A DNA stretch of 64,000 nucleotides. It comes from CAVQFO01 sp963711725. Its GTDB lineage: Bacteria > Pseudomonadota > Gammaproteobacteria > Nitrococcales > Aquisalimonadaceae. Positions 20,168 to 31,595 of this stretch are shown here, piece after piece; position 1 is the stretch's first letter; every line of letters begins with the position of its first letter. The stretch lies in contig CAVQFO010000022.1 of the NCBI GenBank assembly GCA_963711725.1, positions 135,956-199,955 of the forward strand. The letters are read 5' to 3'. Made by a program: the position numbers and the translations under genes. Below the pieces are notes generated by a model. That model saw only the letters and a program-made list of their open reading frames with translations. It was not told where the DNA came from and did no database searches.

Positions 20168-20626
20168 ATGGCACAAGACGAGGTTGTACGCAGTCTGTTG
20201 GTTCCCCTCCAGGGGCGTAACCTGCTGGTGCCCAGTACCGTGGTCGCCGAGGTGGTTTCCTACTCGGAGCCGGAGGAGGCCGAGGGCGACGCGCCCTGGC
20301 TCCTGGGCATGGTTCGCTGGCGCGAACAGACGATCCCGGCTTTGTCCTTCGAGGCGGCGGACGGCGGTAGCGCGGGGTCGCCCGGGACCCGGGCACGGTT
20401 TGCCGTATTCAAGGCCTTGAACAATCGTCCGGGAATGCCGTATTTCGCGATGCTGGCCCAGCAGATCCCCCGCCTGCTCAGCGTCTATCCCGATACCATC
20501 GAGGTGTTGGAGGGCGAAGGTGAGTACGGCAAGGCGGTTCGCGAATCCGTCCTGGTCAACGGCGAGCCGGCATTGATCCCCGACCTGGATTACCTGGAAG
20601 GGCTGCTGCACAAACAGCTTTCATGA
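20168..20626 (+). CDS. chpC: CheW-like protein ChpC
   Basis: 152 residues with a single divergent CheW domain (LLVPLQGRNLLVPSTVVAEV, then PWLLGMVRWREQTIPALS). ChpC is the second CheW-like adaptor of the Pil-Chp system and ends the cluster. It lies 79 bases after chpB and is intact. It converges on rsmE, with 19 bases between the two stops and no clear terminator there. Confidence 0.88.
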   Translation: MAQDEVVRSLLVPLQGRNLLVPSTVVAEVVSYSEPEEAEGDAPWLLGMVRWREQTIPALSFEAADGGSAGSPGTRARFAVFKALNNRPGMPYFAMLAQQIPRLLSVYPDTIEVLEGEGEYGKAVRESVLVNGEPALIPDLDYLEGLLHKQLS

Positions 20627-20645
20627 GACGGTTTTTAGCAGACCT

Positions 20646-21374
20646 TCAACCCAGATCCCCCCATAAGGCCTGAATCGCCGCCAACGCGGCGGGGCCGGCT
20701 GTCTCCGTGCGCAGGACCCGCGGGCCGAATCGGAGTGGCCGGTAGCCGGCGGCGGCCGCCTGTTCCATCTCGAAATCGCTAAACCCGCCTTCCGGCCCGA
20801 TCAGCAGGGCAATTCCCTGGTCCGACGGCGCCAGTGTGCGCAAGGTGTTGTCCGATGTGGGGTCCAGTGCCAGCTTCAGGCCGGCCTGGATTTCGGCGAC
20901 AGCCGAACTCAGGGGCAGAGGGGCGGTGATTTCGGGCAGGAGATTGCGGCCGCATTGCTCACAGGCGGATATAACCACCCCCCGCCAGTGCTCCACCCGT
21001 TTGGCGCCCCGTTCCGGGCTCAGGCGCACCACGGTGCGTTCCGTGAGCACCGGCACGATGCGGCGCGCCCCCAGTTCAACGGCCTTTTGAATGGCGTAAT
21101 CCATGCGGTCGCCCTTGGAAACGGCCTGCAGCAGGGTAACGTCCAGCGGGGATTCCCGCTCTGTGTCCCGATGTTCCAGGATGTGCGCGCGCACGTCACG
21201 GCGGGCGACGGCGGTCAGTTCCGCGCGGTATTCGCCGCCGCGGCCGTCGAACAGGACAATCTCGTCGCCCGGCACCAGCCGTCGCACGGCCACGTGATTG
21301 GCCGCAGCCGCACCCAACGGGTACTCGCCCGCCTCGGGCAGGGGGCCGGGCTCGAAGAAACGCGGTGCGGCCAT
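20646..21374 (-). CDS. rsmE: 16S rRNA (uracil-1498-N3)-methyltransferase
   Basis: 242 residues, standard length. A PUA-like N-terminus (VPGDEIVLFDGRGGEY) is followed by a SPOUT methyltransferase domain with a C-terminal trefoil knot: LLIGPEGGFSDFE and RPLRFGPRVLRTETA are the SAM-binding signature. It methylates U1498 of 16S rRNA. It starts 5 bases after bioA on the same strand and is probably co-transcribed with it. Confidence 0.96.
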   Translation of the reverse strand: MAAPRFFEPGPLPEAGEYPLGAAAANHVAVRRLVPGDEIVLFDGRGGEYRAELTAVARRDVRAHILEHRDTERESPLDVTLLQAVSKGDRMDYAIQKAVELGARRIVPVLTERTVVRLSPERGAKRVEHWRGVVISACEQCGRNLLPEITAPLPLSSAVAEIQAGLKLALDPTSDNTLRTLAPSDQGIALLIGPEGGFSDFEMEQAAAAGYRPLRFGPRVLRTETAGPAALAAIQALWGDLG

Positions 21375-21379
21375 GGGCG

Positions 21380-22729
21380 CTAGTCGGCGGTAACCTTGTC
21401 GATCCCTTCCGTCGCCACCCGGGCCAGATGCTCGATCTGCTCCTCATTGATGACATAGGGCGGCATGAAATAGACCACGTTTCCCAGGGGGCGCATCAGG
21501 CATTCGCGGGTCAGGCCGTACTGATAGACCTGAATGCCCCGGCGCTCCTGCCACGGATAGGGCTCGCCGGTGGCCTTGTCCTTCACCATTTCCATGGCCA
21601 CCACCATGCCCGTTTGCCGGACTTCGCTGACATGGGGGTGATCCGCCAGGTGGGCCACGGCGCGGCCCATGGCGGCAGCCAGCTCTTGGTTGCGCTCGAG
21701 TACGCGGTCGCTCTCAAAGATCGACAGGGTGGCCAGCGCCGCCCGGCACGCCAGGGCATTGCCGGTGTAGCTGTGGGAATGGAGAAAGGCCCGCATGCTG
21801 GCGTAATCGTCGTAGAAAGCCTCGTAGATGGATTCGTGGGTCATTACGGTGGCCAGCGGCAGGTAACCGGCGGTCAGCCCCTTGGACAGGCACATGAAGT
21901 CCGGCGAGATGCCGGCCTGCTCGCAGGCGAACATCGTGCCGGTGCGGCCGAAGCCCACGGCGATCTCGTCGGCGATCAGGTGTACGCCGTGGCGGTCGCA
22001 GGCCTCCCGCAGCAGCTCCAGGTAGACCGGGTGATACATCTTCATGCCCGAGGCGCACTGGATCAGGGGTTCGACGATGACCGCGGCGGCTTCATGGGCG
22101 TGACGGGCCAGCGCCTCCTCCATGTGCCGGAACATTTGCCGGGAGTGCTCCTCCCAGCTCACGCCCGCTTCGCGCTTGGAGCAATCGGGGGAGGGGACAG
22201 TAATGGCCTCCATCAGCAGCGGCTTGTAGGTTTCCTTGTACAGGGCCACGTCGCCCACGCCCAGAGTGCCCAGGGTCTCGCCGTGATAGCTGTCGCTGAG
22301 GGTGATGAACTTCAGCTTCTCCGGCCGGCCGGTGTTCAGCCAGTAGTGGTAGCTCATCTTCAGGGCCACTTCCACGGCGGAGGAGCCGTTGTCGGTGTAG
22401 AAACAGCGGGACAGACCCTTGGGCGTGATTTTGACCAATTTCTCTGACAACTCCACTACGGGCTCATGGGAAAAACCGGCCAGAATGACGTGTTCCAGCT
22501 TGTCCAACTGGTCCCGCACCGCCGCGTTGATGCGCGGATTGGCATGGCCGAAGATGTTCACCCACCAGGAGCTGACGGCATCCAGATAGCGGTTGCCCTC
22601 GAAATCGTACAGCCACACGCCCTCGCCGCGCTGGACAGGGACCAGGGGCAGCCATTCGTGGTCCTTCATCTGGGTGCAGGGGTGCCAGAGTACGGAGAGG
22701 TCGCGGTCGACGAGATCTTGGTTTCGCAT
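21380..22729 (-). CDS. bioA: Adenosylmethionine-8-amino-7-oxononanoate aminotransferase
   Basis: 449 residues, class III PLP aminotransferase. It transfers the amino group of S-adenosylmethionine to KAPA to give DAPA in biotin synthesis. YLDAVSSWWVNIFGH and the PLP lysine in CLSKGLTAGYLPL are typical of BioA; the WW pair helps separate it from general omega-transaminases. It lies in a block with SAM-cycle genes (metF, ahcY, metK), which suits a SAM-consuming enzyme. No other bio genes are visible. Confidence 0.95.
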   Translation of the reverse strand: MRNQDLVDRDLSVLWHPCTQMKDHEWLPLVPVQRGEGVWLYDFEGNRYLDAVSSWWVNIFGHANPRINAAVRDQLDKLEHVILAGFSHEPVVELSEKLVKITPKGLSRCFYTDNGSSAVEVALKMSYHYWLNTGRPEKLKFITLSDSYHGETLGTLGVGDVALYKETYKPLLMEAITVPSPDCSKREAGVSWEEHSRQMFRHMEEALARHAHEAAAVIVEPLIQCASGMKMYHPVYLELLREACDRHGVHLIADEIAVGFGRTGTMFACEQAGISPDFMCLSKGLTAGYLPLATVMTHESIYEAFYDDYASMRAFLHSHSYTGNALACRAALATLSIFESDRVLERNQELAAAMGRAVAHLADHPHVSEVRQTGMVVAMEMVKDKATGEPYPWQERRGIQVYQYGLTRECLMRPLGNVVYFMPPYVINEEQIEHLARVATEGIDKVTAD

Positions 22730-22842
22730 GATTGAGTATTGTGCTGTAAACGGCTTGACGGATGAGCAAGGTTACACGATGGGTCGGGGGATCGAAATCC
22801 ACTTGCCCGCCAGGAAGGGGAGAGGACGCTCTTTGAGTTTCG

Positions 22843-22954
22843 GGTCACGAAGGGCACGAAGCAGAAACGAAGTCCACGAAGGTAAAAGGGCGGGCCAGCG
22901 GTTGACCGAAAAAACTTCGTGTTCCTTCGTGAAACCTCCGTGCTCTTTGTGACC
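22843..22954. repeat. CACGAAG-type imperfect inverted repeat
   Basis: In the bioA-metF gap (22730-22981). The left arm has GGTCACGAAGGGCACGAAG and the right arm has CTTCGTG, CCTTCGTG and CTTTGTGACC, so the ends are complementary with mismatches. Similar CACGAAGG or CACAGAGG strings recur at 42466-42500, 44541-44618, 49661-49681 and 51523-51557, always between genes. It is probably a dispersed repeat family and may act as a bidirectional terminator. Confidence 0.6.
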
Positions 22955-22981
22955 GTAAGCGTCAATCAACCTGGATGCGAT

Positions 22982-23854
22982 TTACCCTCCGGCCGGCGGA
23001 TTGTCCGGCAGGCCCAGGTTCTCCCAAATTGCCAGCGTGGTGTCCGCCTGGTTCATGGTGTAGAAATGCAGCCCCGGCGCTCCGGCGCTAAGCAGGTCGT
23101 AGCACAGCTCCGTGACCACATCGATGCCCAGGGCGCGGATGGACTCTGCGTCGTCGCCGTAGGCCTCCAGCCTTTTACGCAGCCAGCGCGGAATCTCCGC
23201 GCCGCAGGCGTCCGAGAACCGGGCCAGCTGCTTGAAGTTGTGGATGGGCATGATGCCCGGGACGATGGGCAGATCGATGTCCATCTCCTCGCAGCTCTGC
23301 ACGAATCGAAAATAGGCGTCGGGATTGTAGAAGTACTGGGTGATCGCGCTATTGGCACCCGCCTGGATCTTGCGCTGAAACGCCTGAAGATCCGCCTCGG
23401 CGTCGTTGGCCTGGGGGTGGAACTCGGGATAGCAGGCCACCTCGATCTCGAAACGGTCGCCGTGTTGCTCCCGGATGAAGGCCACCAGTTCGTTGGCATA
23501 GCGGAACTCGCCCGCCGATTGCATGCCCGAGGGCATGTCGCCGCGCAGGGCGACGATGCGGCGAATGCCGCCCGCCTTGTATTGTTCCAGGATCTCGCAG
23601 ATGTTGCTGCGGGTGGAGCCGATGCAGGACAAATGCGGCGCCGCCTCGATGCCCGAATCCCGTTGGATCGCCAGCACTGTCTCCAGGGTGCGGTCCCGGG
23701 TGGATCCCCCGGCGCCGAAGGTTACCGAGAAGAAGCGCGGTTTGACCTTGGCCAAGCGGCCCCATGTGGTTCGCAGCTTTTCCGCGCCGGCATCCGTCTT
23801 GGGCGGGAAAAACTCGAAGCTGAAGGCGCGCGGATATTTGAGTTGTGATTCCAT
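22982..23854 (-). CDS. metF: Methylenetetrahydrofolate reductase
   Basis: 290 residues from the ATG at 23854. It is an FAD enzyme that makes 5-methyl-THF for methionine synthesis. FEFFPPKTDAGAEKL near the N-terminus and FFSVTFGAGGSTRDRT are the family signatures. A GTG five codons upstream is possible. It lies downstream of ahcY on the same strand, separated by 161 bases that hold a palindromic repeat. With metK and ahcY it completes the activated methyl cycle. Confidence 0.95.
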   Translation of the reverse strand: MESQLKYPRAFSFEFFPPKTDAGAEKLRTTWGRLAKVKPRFFSVTFGAGGSTRDRTLETVLAIQRDSGIEAAPHLSCIGSTRSNICEILEQYKAGGIRRIVALRGDMPSGMQSAGEFRYANELVAFIREQHGDRFEIEVACYPEFHPQANDAEADLQAFQRKIQAGANSAITQYFYNPDAYFRFVQSCEEMDIDLPIVPGIMPIHNFKQLARFSDACGAEIPRWLRKRLEAYGDDAESIRALGIDVVTELCYDLLSAGAPGLHFYTMNQADTTLAIWENLGLPDNPPAGG

Positions 23855-23903
23855 GATTTGCTCACGCACTGGGGCCGTCGCCGTCGGCGAACGCGATTTT
23901 CCC

Positions 23904-23970
23904 CGTCATTCCCGCGAAAGCGGGAATCCACGTCGAGATGGCCTGGATTCCCGCTTTCGCGGGAATGACG
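23904..23970. repeat. Perfect 27-bp inverted repeat (dRS3-like)
   Basis: Two perfectly complementary 27-base arms at 23904-23930 and 23944-23970 enclose 13 bases. Each arm contains ATTCCCGCGAAAGCGGGAAT, itself a 20-base palindrome. This matches the widespread ATTCCC-N8-GGGAAT family (Neisseria dRS3 and related proteobacterial repeats). It sits between ahcY and metF and would form a long mRNA hairpin, which may terminate or stabilise the upstream message. Confidence 0.85.
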
Positions 23971-24015
23971 AGGTTTGTTGCATTCCCGTAGCGGCGACAG
24001 CGATTTATGGGTCGC

Positions 24016-25431
<1,416 letters not shown>

Positions 25432-25454
25432 GTCGATTGACTCCGCGTACGTTT

Positions 25455-25570
25455 GCGAGCGCCGTTTTATGGTCATTCCAATCCCGGAGGATTGGTAACC
25501 ACGAGCCGCCAGGCCTGGCAGGCCTCACATGCGAAGATGCTTGCCTGTTGCAGCGCTCCCTGACGGCCGG
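25455..25570 (-). promoter_or_regulatory. S-adenosylhomocysteine riboswitch
   Basis: Read on the minus strand, the ahcY leader contains GGGAGCGCTGCAACAGG at its 5' side, a paired insert, then GGCGGCTCGTGG and finally AAAACGGCGCTCGC shortly before the ahcY ribosome-binding site. These are the conserved blocks of the SAH riboswitch (GAGCGCUGCAA ... GGCUCG ... AACGGCGCUC). The AGCGC of the first block can pair with GCGCT of the last, giving the expected pseudoknot. The placement ahead of ahcY is the typical one. Binding of SAH should turn ahcY, and perhaps metF, on. Confidence 0.85.
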
Positions 25571-25596
25571 GGTGCCCACGTACGGGCGAGAATCGA

Positions 25597-25620
25597 GGCC
25601 GGGCGCCTTCGGGCCCGGCC
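25597..25620 (-). terminator. GC-rich hairpin after metK
   Basis: GGCCGGGC and GCCCGGCC form a perfect 8-bp stem around an eight-base loop, starting 5 bases after the metK stop. No T-run follows, so it is at best a weak or Rho-assisted terminator. It separates metK from the riboswitch-controlled ahcY message. Confidence 0.4.
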
Positions 25621-25625
25621 GGAAA

Positions 25626-26801
<1,176 letters not shown>

Positions 26802-27084
26802 TGTCTGAAAACCCCTTGAACCTTGTTCACCGGCAAGCGTCTCGCCACAGTAATTTTAGTGCCATCCATGCTGTCATGGGGCCCGGCAAGATCGCAATTG
26901 TAGCGGCTTGCTCATGGTTTGACGACATTTGGGGCGTCTATTCCCCGACCTTGGGCGGGTTTTTGGGCCGCCTTGCCCCTGAACGGAAACTTGGGGAAAA
27001 TTGCCGCCTTGATTCGGATTCCACTATTCGCGGCAGCAGCCCCTCGGCCGGCCGCGCCGAAACGCCCCGTCCATAAAGAGTGAG

Positions 27085-29085
27085 ATGTCTATGCCTTCGC
27101 GCCGAGAACGAGCCAACGCCATTCGAGCCCTCAGCATGGATGCCGTGCAGCGTGCCAAGTCCGGCCACCCGGGGGCGCCCATGGGCATGGCGGATATCGC
27201 CGAAGTGCTGTGGAACGATTACCTGAAACACAACCCGGCCAACCCGCATTGGCCGGATCGGGATCGTTTCGTGTTGTCCAATGGACACGGCTCGATGCTG
27301 CTCTACAGCCTCCTTCATCTCAGCGGTTACGATCTGTCCATCGACGATATCAAGGACTTTCGCCAGCTGGACTCCAAGACCCCGGGGCATCCCGAATACG
27401 GCTACACGCCCGGAGTGGAGACCACCACCGGCCCGCTGGGCCAGGGCTTGGCGAACGCGGTGGGCATGGCCTTGGGCGAACGCGTGCTGGGCGCTCAGTT
27501 CAACCGCCCCGGACACACCATCGTCGATCACTACACCTATTGTTTTATGGGCGACGGCTGCCTGATGGAAGGCGTCTCTCACGAGGCCTGCTCTCTGGCG
27601 GGCACGCTGGGGCTGGGCAAGCTGATCGGGTTTTACGACGACAACGGCATTTCCATCGACGGCAAGGTGCAAGGCTGGTTCGCCGACGACACGCCCAAGC
27701 GCTTCGAAGCCTACGGCTGGCACGTGATTCGTGAAGTGGACGGCCACGATGCCGAAGCCGTGAACAAGGCGGTGGCCGAGGCCCGCGCGGTCCCGGACAA
27801 GCCCAGCCTGATCTGCTGCAAGACCATCATCGGTTTCGGCGCTCCCAACGCCTGCGGCACGCACGGTGTGCACGGCGCGCCCCTGGGAGACGAGGAAATC
27901 CAGGCGACCCGCGAGTTCCTGAACTGGCCCTATGAGCCCTTCGAAGTGCCCGAGGCGATTCGCGCCGACTGGGACGGCCGCGAGCGCGGGGCCCAGGCGG
28001 AGCAGGAGTGGAACGGGCGGTTCGATGCGTATCGCAAGGCCCATCCCGAGCTGGCCGCCGATTTCGAGCGCCGCTTGCGGGGCGAATTGCCGGGCTCCTG
28101 GGAGACCCTGGCGGCGGAGCATCTGCTGGAAATCGATCGCAAGGGCGAATCGGTGGCTTCCCGCAAGGCATCGCAGATGGCGCTGGAAGGCTTCGGCCCG
28201 CATCTGCCGGAGCTGATCGGCGGTTCGGCCGATCTCACCGGCTCCAATAATACGAAGTGGTCGGGATGTACGCCGGTCACCCGCGACGCCGCCGACGCCA
28301 ACTATGTGTTCTACGGTGTCCGCGAATTCGGGATGACGGCCATCATGAACGGCCTGGCGCTGCATGGGGGATTCATTCCCTATGGCGGCACCTTTCTGGT
28401 GTTTTCCGACTACGCCCGCAACGCGGTGCGCATGGCCGCCCTCATGGGAATCCGTTCGATCATGGTCTATACCCACGACTCCATCGGCCTGGGCGAGGAC
28501 GGCCCCACGCATCAGCCGGTGGAACACCTTGCGTCCCTGCGGATGATTCCCAACATGAGCCTGTGGCGGCCGTGCGACGCCGTGGAGTCGCAGGTGGCGT
28601 GGCAGGCCGCGCTGGAGCGCAGGGACGGGCCATCCGCCCTGGTGTTCTCGCGCCAGACGCTGCCCCATCAGCCGAGAACCGCGCAGCAACTGGAATCCGT
28701 GCGCCGGGGCGGCTATGTGCTGCGCGAGGCCGACGGCGGCCCCGAGGCTATTCTGATCGCCACCGGTTCGGAAGTGGATCTGGCGGTTCGGGCCGCCGAG
28801 GAGTTGGCCTCCCGGGGGCGGCGCGTGCGGGTGGTTTCCATGCCCTCGACCGATGCCTTCGAGGCCCAGGACGAGGCCTACAAGGAATCGGTGCTGCCCC
28901 GTTCGGTCAAGGCGCGCGTGGCCGTGGAAGCCGGGTTGTCGGATTTCTGGATCAAGTACGTCGGCGATCGCGGCAAGGTCGTGGGCATGGACCGCTTTGG
29001 GGAATCGGCCCCCGCCGGCAAATTGTTCGAGCATTTCGGGTTCACCCTCGAAAACATCTGCGCCGCCGTCGAAGAGACGTTGTAG
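27085..29085 (+). CDS. tkt: Transketolase
   Basis: 666 residues. It is a thiamine diphosphate enzyme that moves two-carbon units between sugar phosphates. GHPGAPMGMADIAEVLW at the N-terminus and the ThDP motif GDGCLMEGVSHEA..DDNGISIDG are typical; the central pyrimidine-binding domain and C-terminal domain are complete. GAGTGAG precedes the ATG. It is first in tkt-gap-pgk, the usual gammaproteobacterial glycolysis/Calvin gene order. Confidence 0.97.
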   Translation: MSMPSRRERANAIRALSMDAVQRAKSGHPGAPMGMADIAEVLWNDYLKHNPANPHWPDRDRFVLSNGHGSMLLYSLLHLSGYDLSIDDIKDFRQLDSKTPGHPEYGYTPGVETTTGPLGQGLANAVGMALGERVLGAQFNRPGHTIVDHYTYCFMGDGCLMEGVSHEACSLAGTLGLGKLIGFYDDNGISIDGKVQGWFADDTPKRFEAYGWHVIREVDGHDAEAVNKAVAEARAVPDKPSLICCKTIIGFGAPNACGTHGVHGAPLGDEEIQATREFLNWPYEPFEVPEAIRADWDGRERGAQAEQEWNGRFDAYRKAHPELAADFERRLRGELPGSWETLAAEHLLEIDRKGESVASRKASQMALEGFGPHLPELIGGSADLTGSNNTKWSGCTPVTRDAADANYVFYGVREFGMTAIMNGLALHGGFIPYGGTFLVFSDYARNAVRMAALMGIRSIMVYTHDSIGLGEDGPTHQPVEHLASLRMIPNMSLWRPCDAVESQVAWQAALERRDGPSALVFSRQTLPHQPRTAQQLESVRRGGYVLREADGGPEAILIATGSEVDLAVRAAEELASRGRRVRVVSMPSTDAFEAQDEAYKESVLPRSVKARVAVEAGLSDFWIKYVGDRGKVVGMDRFGESAPAGKLFEHFGFTLENICAAVEETL

Positions 29086-29164
29086 GCGCCGGCGCGCGCT
29101 TTCCGGGCCGGGCTTCCCGACGCATGGGGAGCCGGCCCAACATCCCGGCCATCAGGAGAGGGCT

Positions 29165-30178
29165 ATGACGATCAAGGTCGCGATCAACGGCTACGGGCGC
29201 ATCGGGCGCAACGTGCTGCGGGCCAACTACGAGTCCGGGCGCAGCGACGATATTCGCATCGTGGCCATCAACGACCTCGGCGACGCCCACGCGAATGCCC
29301 ACCTCACGCGCCACGACACGGCCCATGGCCGGTTTGCCGGCGAGGTTTCGGTGGAAGGCGGCGATCTTCTGGTCAACGGCGACCGGATCAAGGTGTTCAG
29401 CGAACGGGATCCGGCCAAGCTGCCCTGGGGCGAGCTGGGCGTGGACGTGGTGCTGGAGTGCACGGGTCTGTTCACCAGCCGGGAGAAAGCGTCCGCTCAC
29501 TTGCGCGGCGGCGCCTCCAAGGTGCTGGTGTCGGCGCCGGCCGGTGAGGAGGTCGACGCCACGGTGTGCTACGGGGTCAATCACGACCTGCTTCGCGCCG
29601 AGCATCAGGTGGTCTCCAATGCCTCCTGTACCACCAACTGCCTGGCAACCCTGGTCAAGCCGCTTCACGAAACTCTGGGGCTGGAGCACGGCATCATGAC
29701 CACGGTGCATGCCTACACCAACGACCAGGTGCTCACCGACAGTTATCACGACGATCTGCGCCGGGCCCGCAGCGCCACCTTGTCCCAGATCCCCACCAAG
29801 ACCGGCGCCACCCGGGCGTTGAACCTGGTGATGCCGGAGATGAAAGGCCGCATCGACGGCTACGCGATCCGTATCCCCACCATCAATGTGTCCATCGTCG
29901 ATCTGACCTTCACCGCCGGCCGGGAAACCACGGTGGAAGAGGTCAACCGCATACTTGCCGATGCCTGCGCCAACGATTCGCTGGGCGTTGTCGGCTGCAG
30001 CGACGAGCCGTTGGTGTCGGTGGACTACAACCACAACCCCAATTCATCCACCTTCGACCTGACGCTGACCAAGGTTCAAGGTGGTCGCCTGGTGAAAGTC
30101 TGCGCCTGGTATGACAACGAATGGGGTTTCTCCAACCGGATGCTGGATGTGGCCGAGGCGTGGATGAAAGCGCCCTGA
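29165..30178 (+). CDS. gap: Glyceraldehyde-3-phosphate dehydrogenase
   Basis: 337 residues. INGYGRIGRNVLRA is the NAD-binding start, and catalytic C155 lies in SNASCTTNCL. D37 after the second beta strand (INDLGD) favours NAD over NADP. YDNEWGFSNRM is at the C-terminus. Erythrose-4-phosphate dehydrogenase (epd) occupies this slot in E. coli, but the gap-type motifs favour GAPDH. The start is the ATG at 29165; the frame is open further upstream inside tkt but is not coding there. It lies 79 bases after tkt and 42 before pgk. Confidence 0.94.
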   Translation: MTIKVAINGYGRIGRNVLRANYESGRSDDIRIVAINDLGDAHANAHLTRHDTAHGRFAGEVSVEGGDLLVNGDRIKVFSERDPAKLPWGELGVDVVLECTGLFTSREKASAHLRGGASKVLVSAPAGEEVDATVCYGVNHDLLRAEHQVVSNASCTTNCLATLVKPLHETLGLEHGIMTTVHAYTNDQVLTDSYHDDLRRARSATLSQIPTKTGATRALNLVMPEMKGRIDGYAIRIPTINVSIVDLTFTAGRETTVEEVNRILADACANDSLGVVGCSDEPLVSVDYNHNPNSSTFDLTLTKVQGGRLVKVCAWYDNEWGFSNRMLDVAEAWMKAP

Positions 30179-30220
30179 GAACACGGCCGCGCGACTGTAG
30201 TGAATGGATAGGAAACGAGC

Positions 30221-31414
30221 ATGTCCGTAATCAAGATGACCGACCTGGATCTCGCCGGAAAGCGGGTTCTGATTCGTGAAGACCTCAATGTGCCGGTCAA
30301 GAACGGGCGGGTGACCGACGACACGCGCATCCGTGCCTCGCTGCCCACCATTCGGGCGGCCGTGGAAGGCGGGGGCAAGGTGATGTTGCTGAGCCACCTG
30401 GGGCGTCCCGATGAAGGCGTGTACGACGAACAATTCAGCCTGGCTCCGGTGGCGGAGCATTTGGGCAGCCTTCTGGGTCGGTCCGTGCGCTTGGTCAAGG
30501 AATGGCTGGACGGCGTCGATCTGACGGACGGGGAAGTTGTTCTCTGCGAGAACGTCCGTTTCAACAAGGGCGAGAAGAAAAACGACGAAGCCTTGTCCCG
30601 GCGTATGGCGGCCTTGTGCGACGTCTATGTCATGGACGCTTTCGGAACCGCCCATCGGGCCCAGGCCTCCACCCACGGTGTGGCTCGTTTCGCGCCGGTG
30701 GCTTGCGCGGGGCCGTTGCTGGCGGCGGAGCTGGACGCGCTGGCGCGGGCGCTGGAGGCCCCCAAGCGGCCCATGGTTGCCATCGTCGGTGGTTCCAAGG
30801 TCTCCACCAAGCTCACCGTGCTGGAATCCCTGGTGGAGCTGGTGGACCAGTTGATTGTGGGCGGCGGTATCGCCAACACCTTCATCGCCGCCGAAGGCCA
30901 TGCCGTCGGCAAGTCCCTGTACGAGCCCGACCTGGTCGACCAGGCCCGGCAGTTGATCGAGCGGGCCCGCGCCAAGGGCGCGGAGATTCCCGTGCCGTCC
31001 GACGTGGTATGCGCCAAGGCCTTCGATGAAAACGCCGAGGCCACGGTCAAGGCGGTCAACGAGGTTGCGGAGGATGATCTGATCCTGGACGTGGGGCCGG
31101 AAACGGCGAGCCGCTACCGCGAGCTCCTGGCGAAGGCCGGCACCATCGTCTGGAACGGCCCCGTGGGCGTGTTCGAGTTCGACAATTTCGCGGCGGGAAC
31201 GCGAGCGTTGGCCGAAGCCATCGCCGACAGCGACGGCTTTTCCATTGCCGGCGGTGGCGACACCCTGGCGGCCGTGTCCAAGTTCGGCGTGACGGACCGG
31301 ATTTCCTATATCTCCACCGGCGGCGGTGCGTTCCTGGAATTCCTGGAAGGGAAGAAGCTGCCGGCGGTGGATGTGCTGGAGCAGCGCGCGGCCGAGCAGC
31401 AGCGGGCGGTTTAG
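30221..31414 (+). CDS. pgk: Phosphoglycerate kinase
   Basis: 397 residues, complete. It transfers phosphate from 1,3-bisphosphoglycerate to ADP. The N-terminal VLIREDLNVPVKNGRVTDD, VVLCENVRFNKGEKKN and C-terminal nucleotide-binding STGGGAFLEFLEGKKLPAV are canonical. AGGAAACGAGC precedes the ATG. It ends tkt-gap-pgk and converges on purC; a palindromic repeat element fills the gap. Confidence 0.97.
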   Translation: MSVIKMTDLDLAGKRVLIREDLNVPVKNGRVTDDTRIRASLPTIRAAVEGGGKVMLLSHLGRPDEGVYDEQFSLAPVAEHLGSLLGRSVRLVKEWLDGVDLTDGEVVLCENVRFNKGEKKNDEALSRRMAALCDVYVMDAFGTAHRAQASTHGVARFAPVACAGPLLAAELDALARALEAPKRPMVAIVGGSKVSTKLTVLESLVELVDQLIVGGGIANTFIAAEGHAVGKSLYEPDLVDQARQLIERARAKGAEIPVPSDVVCAKAFDENAEATVKAVNEVAEDDLILDVGPETASRYRELLAKAGTIVWNGPVGVFEFDNFAAGTRALAEAIADSDGFSIAGGGDTLAAVSKFGVTDRISYISTGGGAFLEFLEGKKLPAVDVLEQRAAEQQRAV

Positions 31415-31453
31415 CGCGGGGTTCGGGTTCGGCCTAGCCACGAAGGACTTCAA

Positions 31454-31550
31454 TGTCGATGTAGGTCGGATTAGCGAAGCGTAATCCGACATGGTTTTGC
31501 GGCTTCGCCGGATTGGTGGGTTACGCTTCGCTAACCCACCTGCATCGACA
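31454..31550. repeat. Composite palindromic repeat, copy A
   Basis: About 97 bases made of two different palindromes, GTCGGATTAGCGAAGCGTAA(TCCGAC) and GTGGGTTACGCTTCGCTAAC(CCAC), joined by a conserved linker containing GCGGCTTCGCCGGATTG. Outer ends TGTCGATG and CATCGACA are complementary. Copies B (49703-49790, inverted) and C (51564-51655) share the whole layout. It lies between the convergent pgk and purC and could terminate both. Confidence 0.85.
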
Positions 31551-31595
31551 TATCGAAGTTTGAAGGTGATGCCCGAAGGTCATCCCCTTCGTGGT

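Noticed and set aside
26802..27084. A SAM riboswitch upstream of metK
   Set aside because: I searched the minus-strand leader for SAM-I, SAM-II and SAM-IV type conserved blocks and found none that convinced me.
29165..30178. Erythrose-4-phosphate dehydrogenase (epd) in place of gap
   Set aside because: The position between tkt and pgk fits either, but the active-site and substrate loops read as GAPDH.
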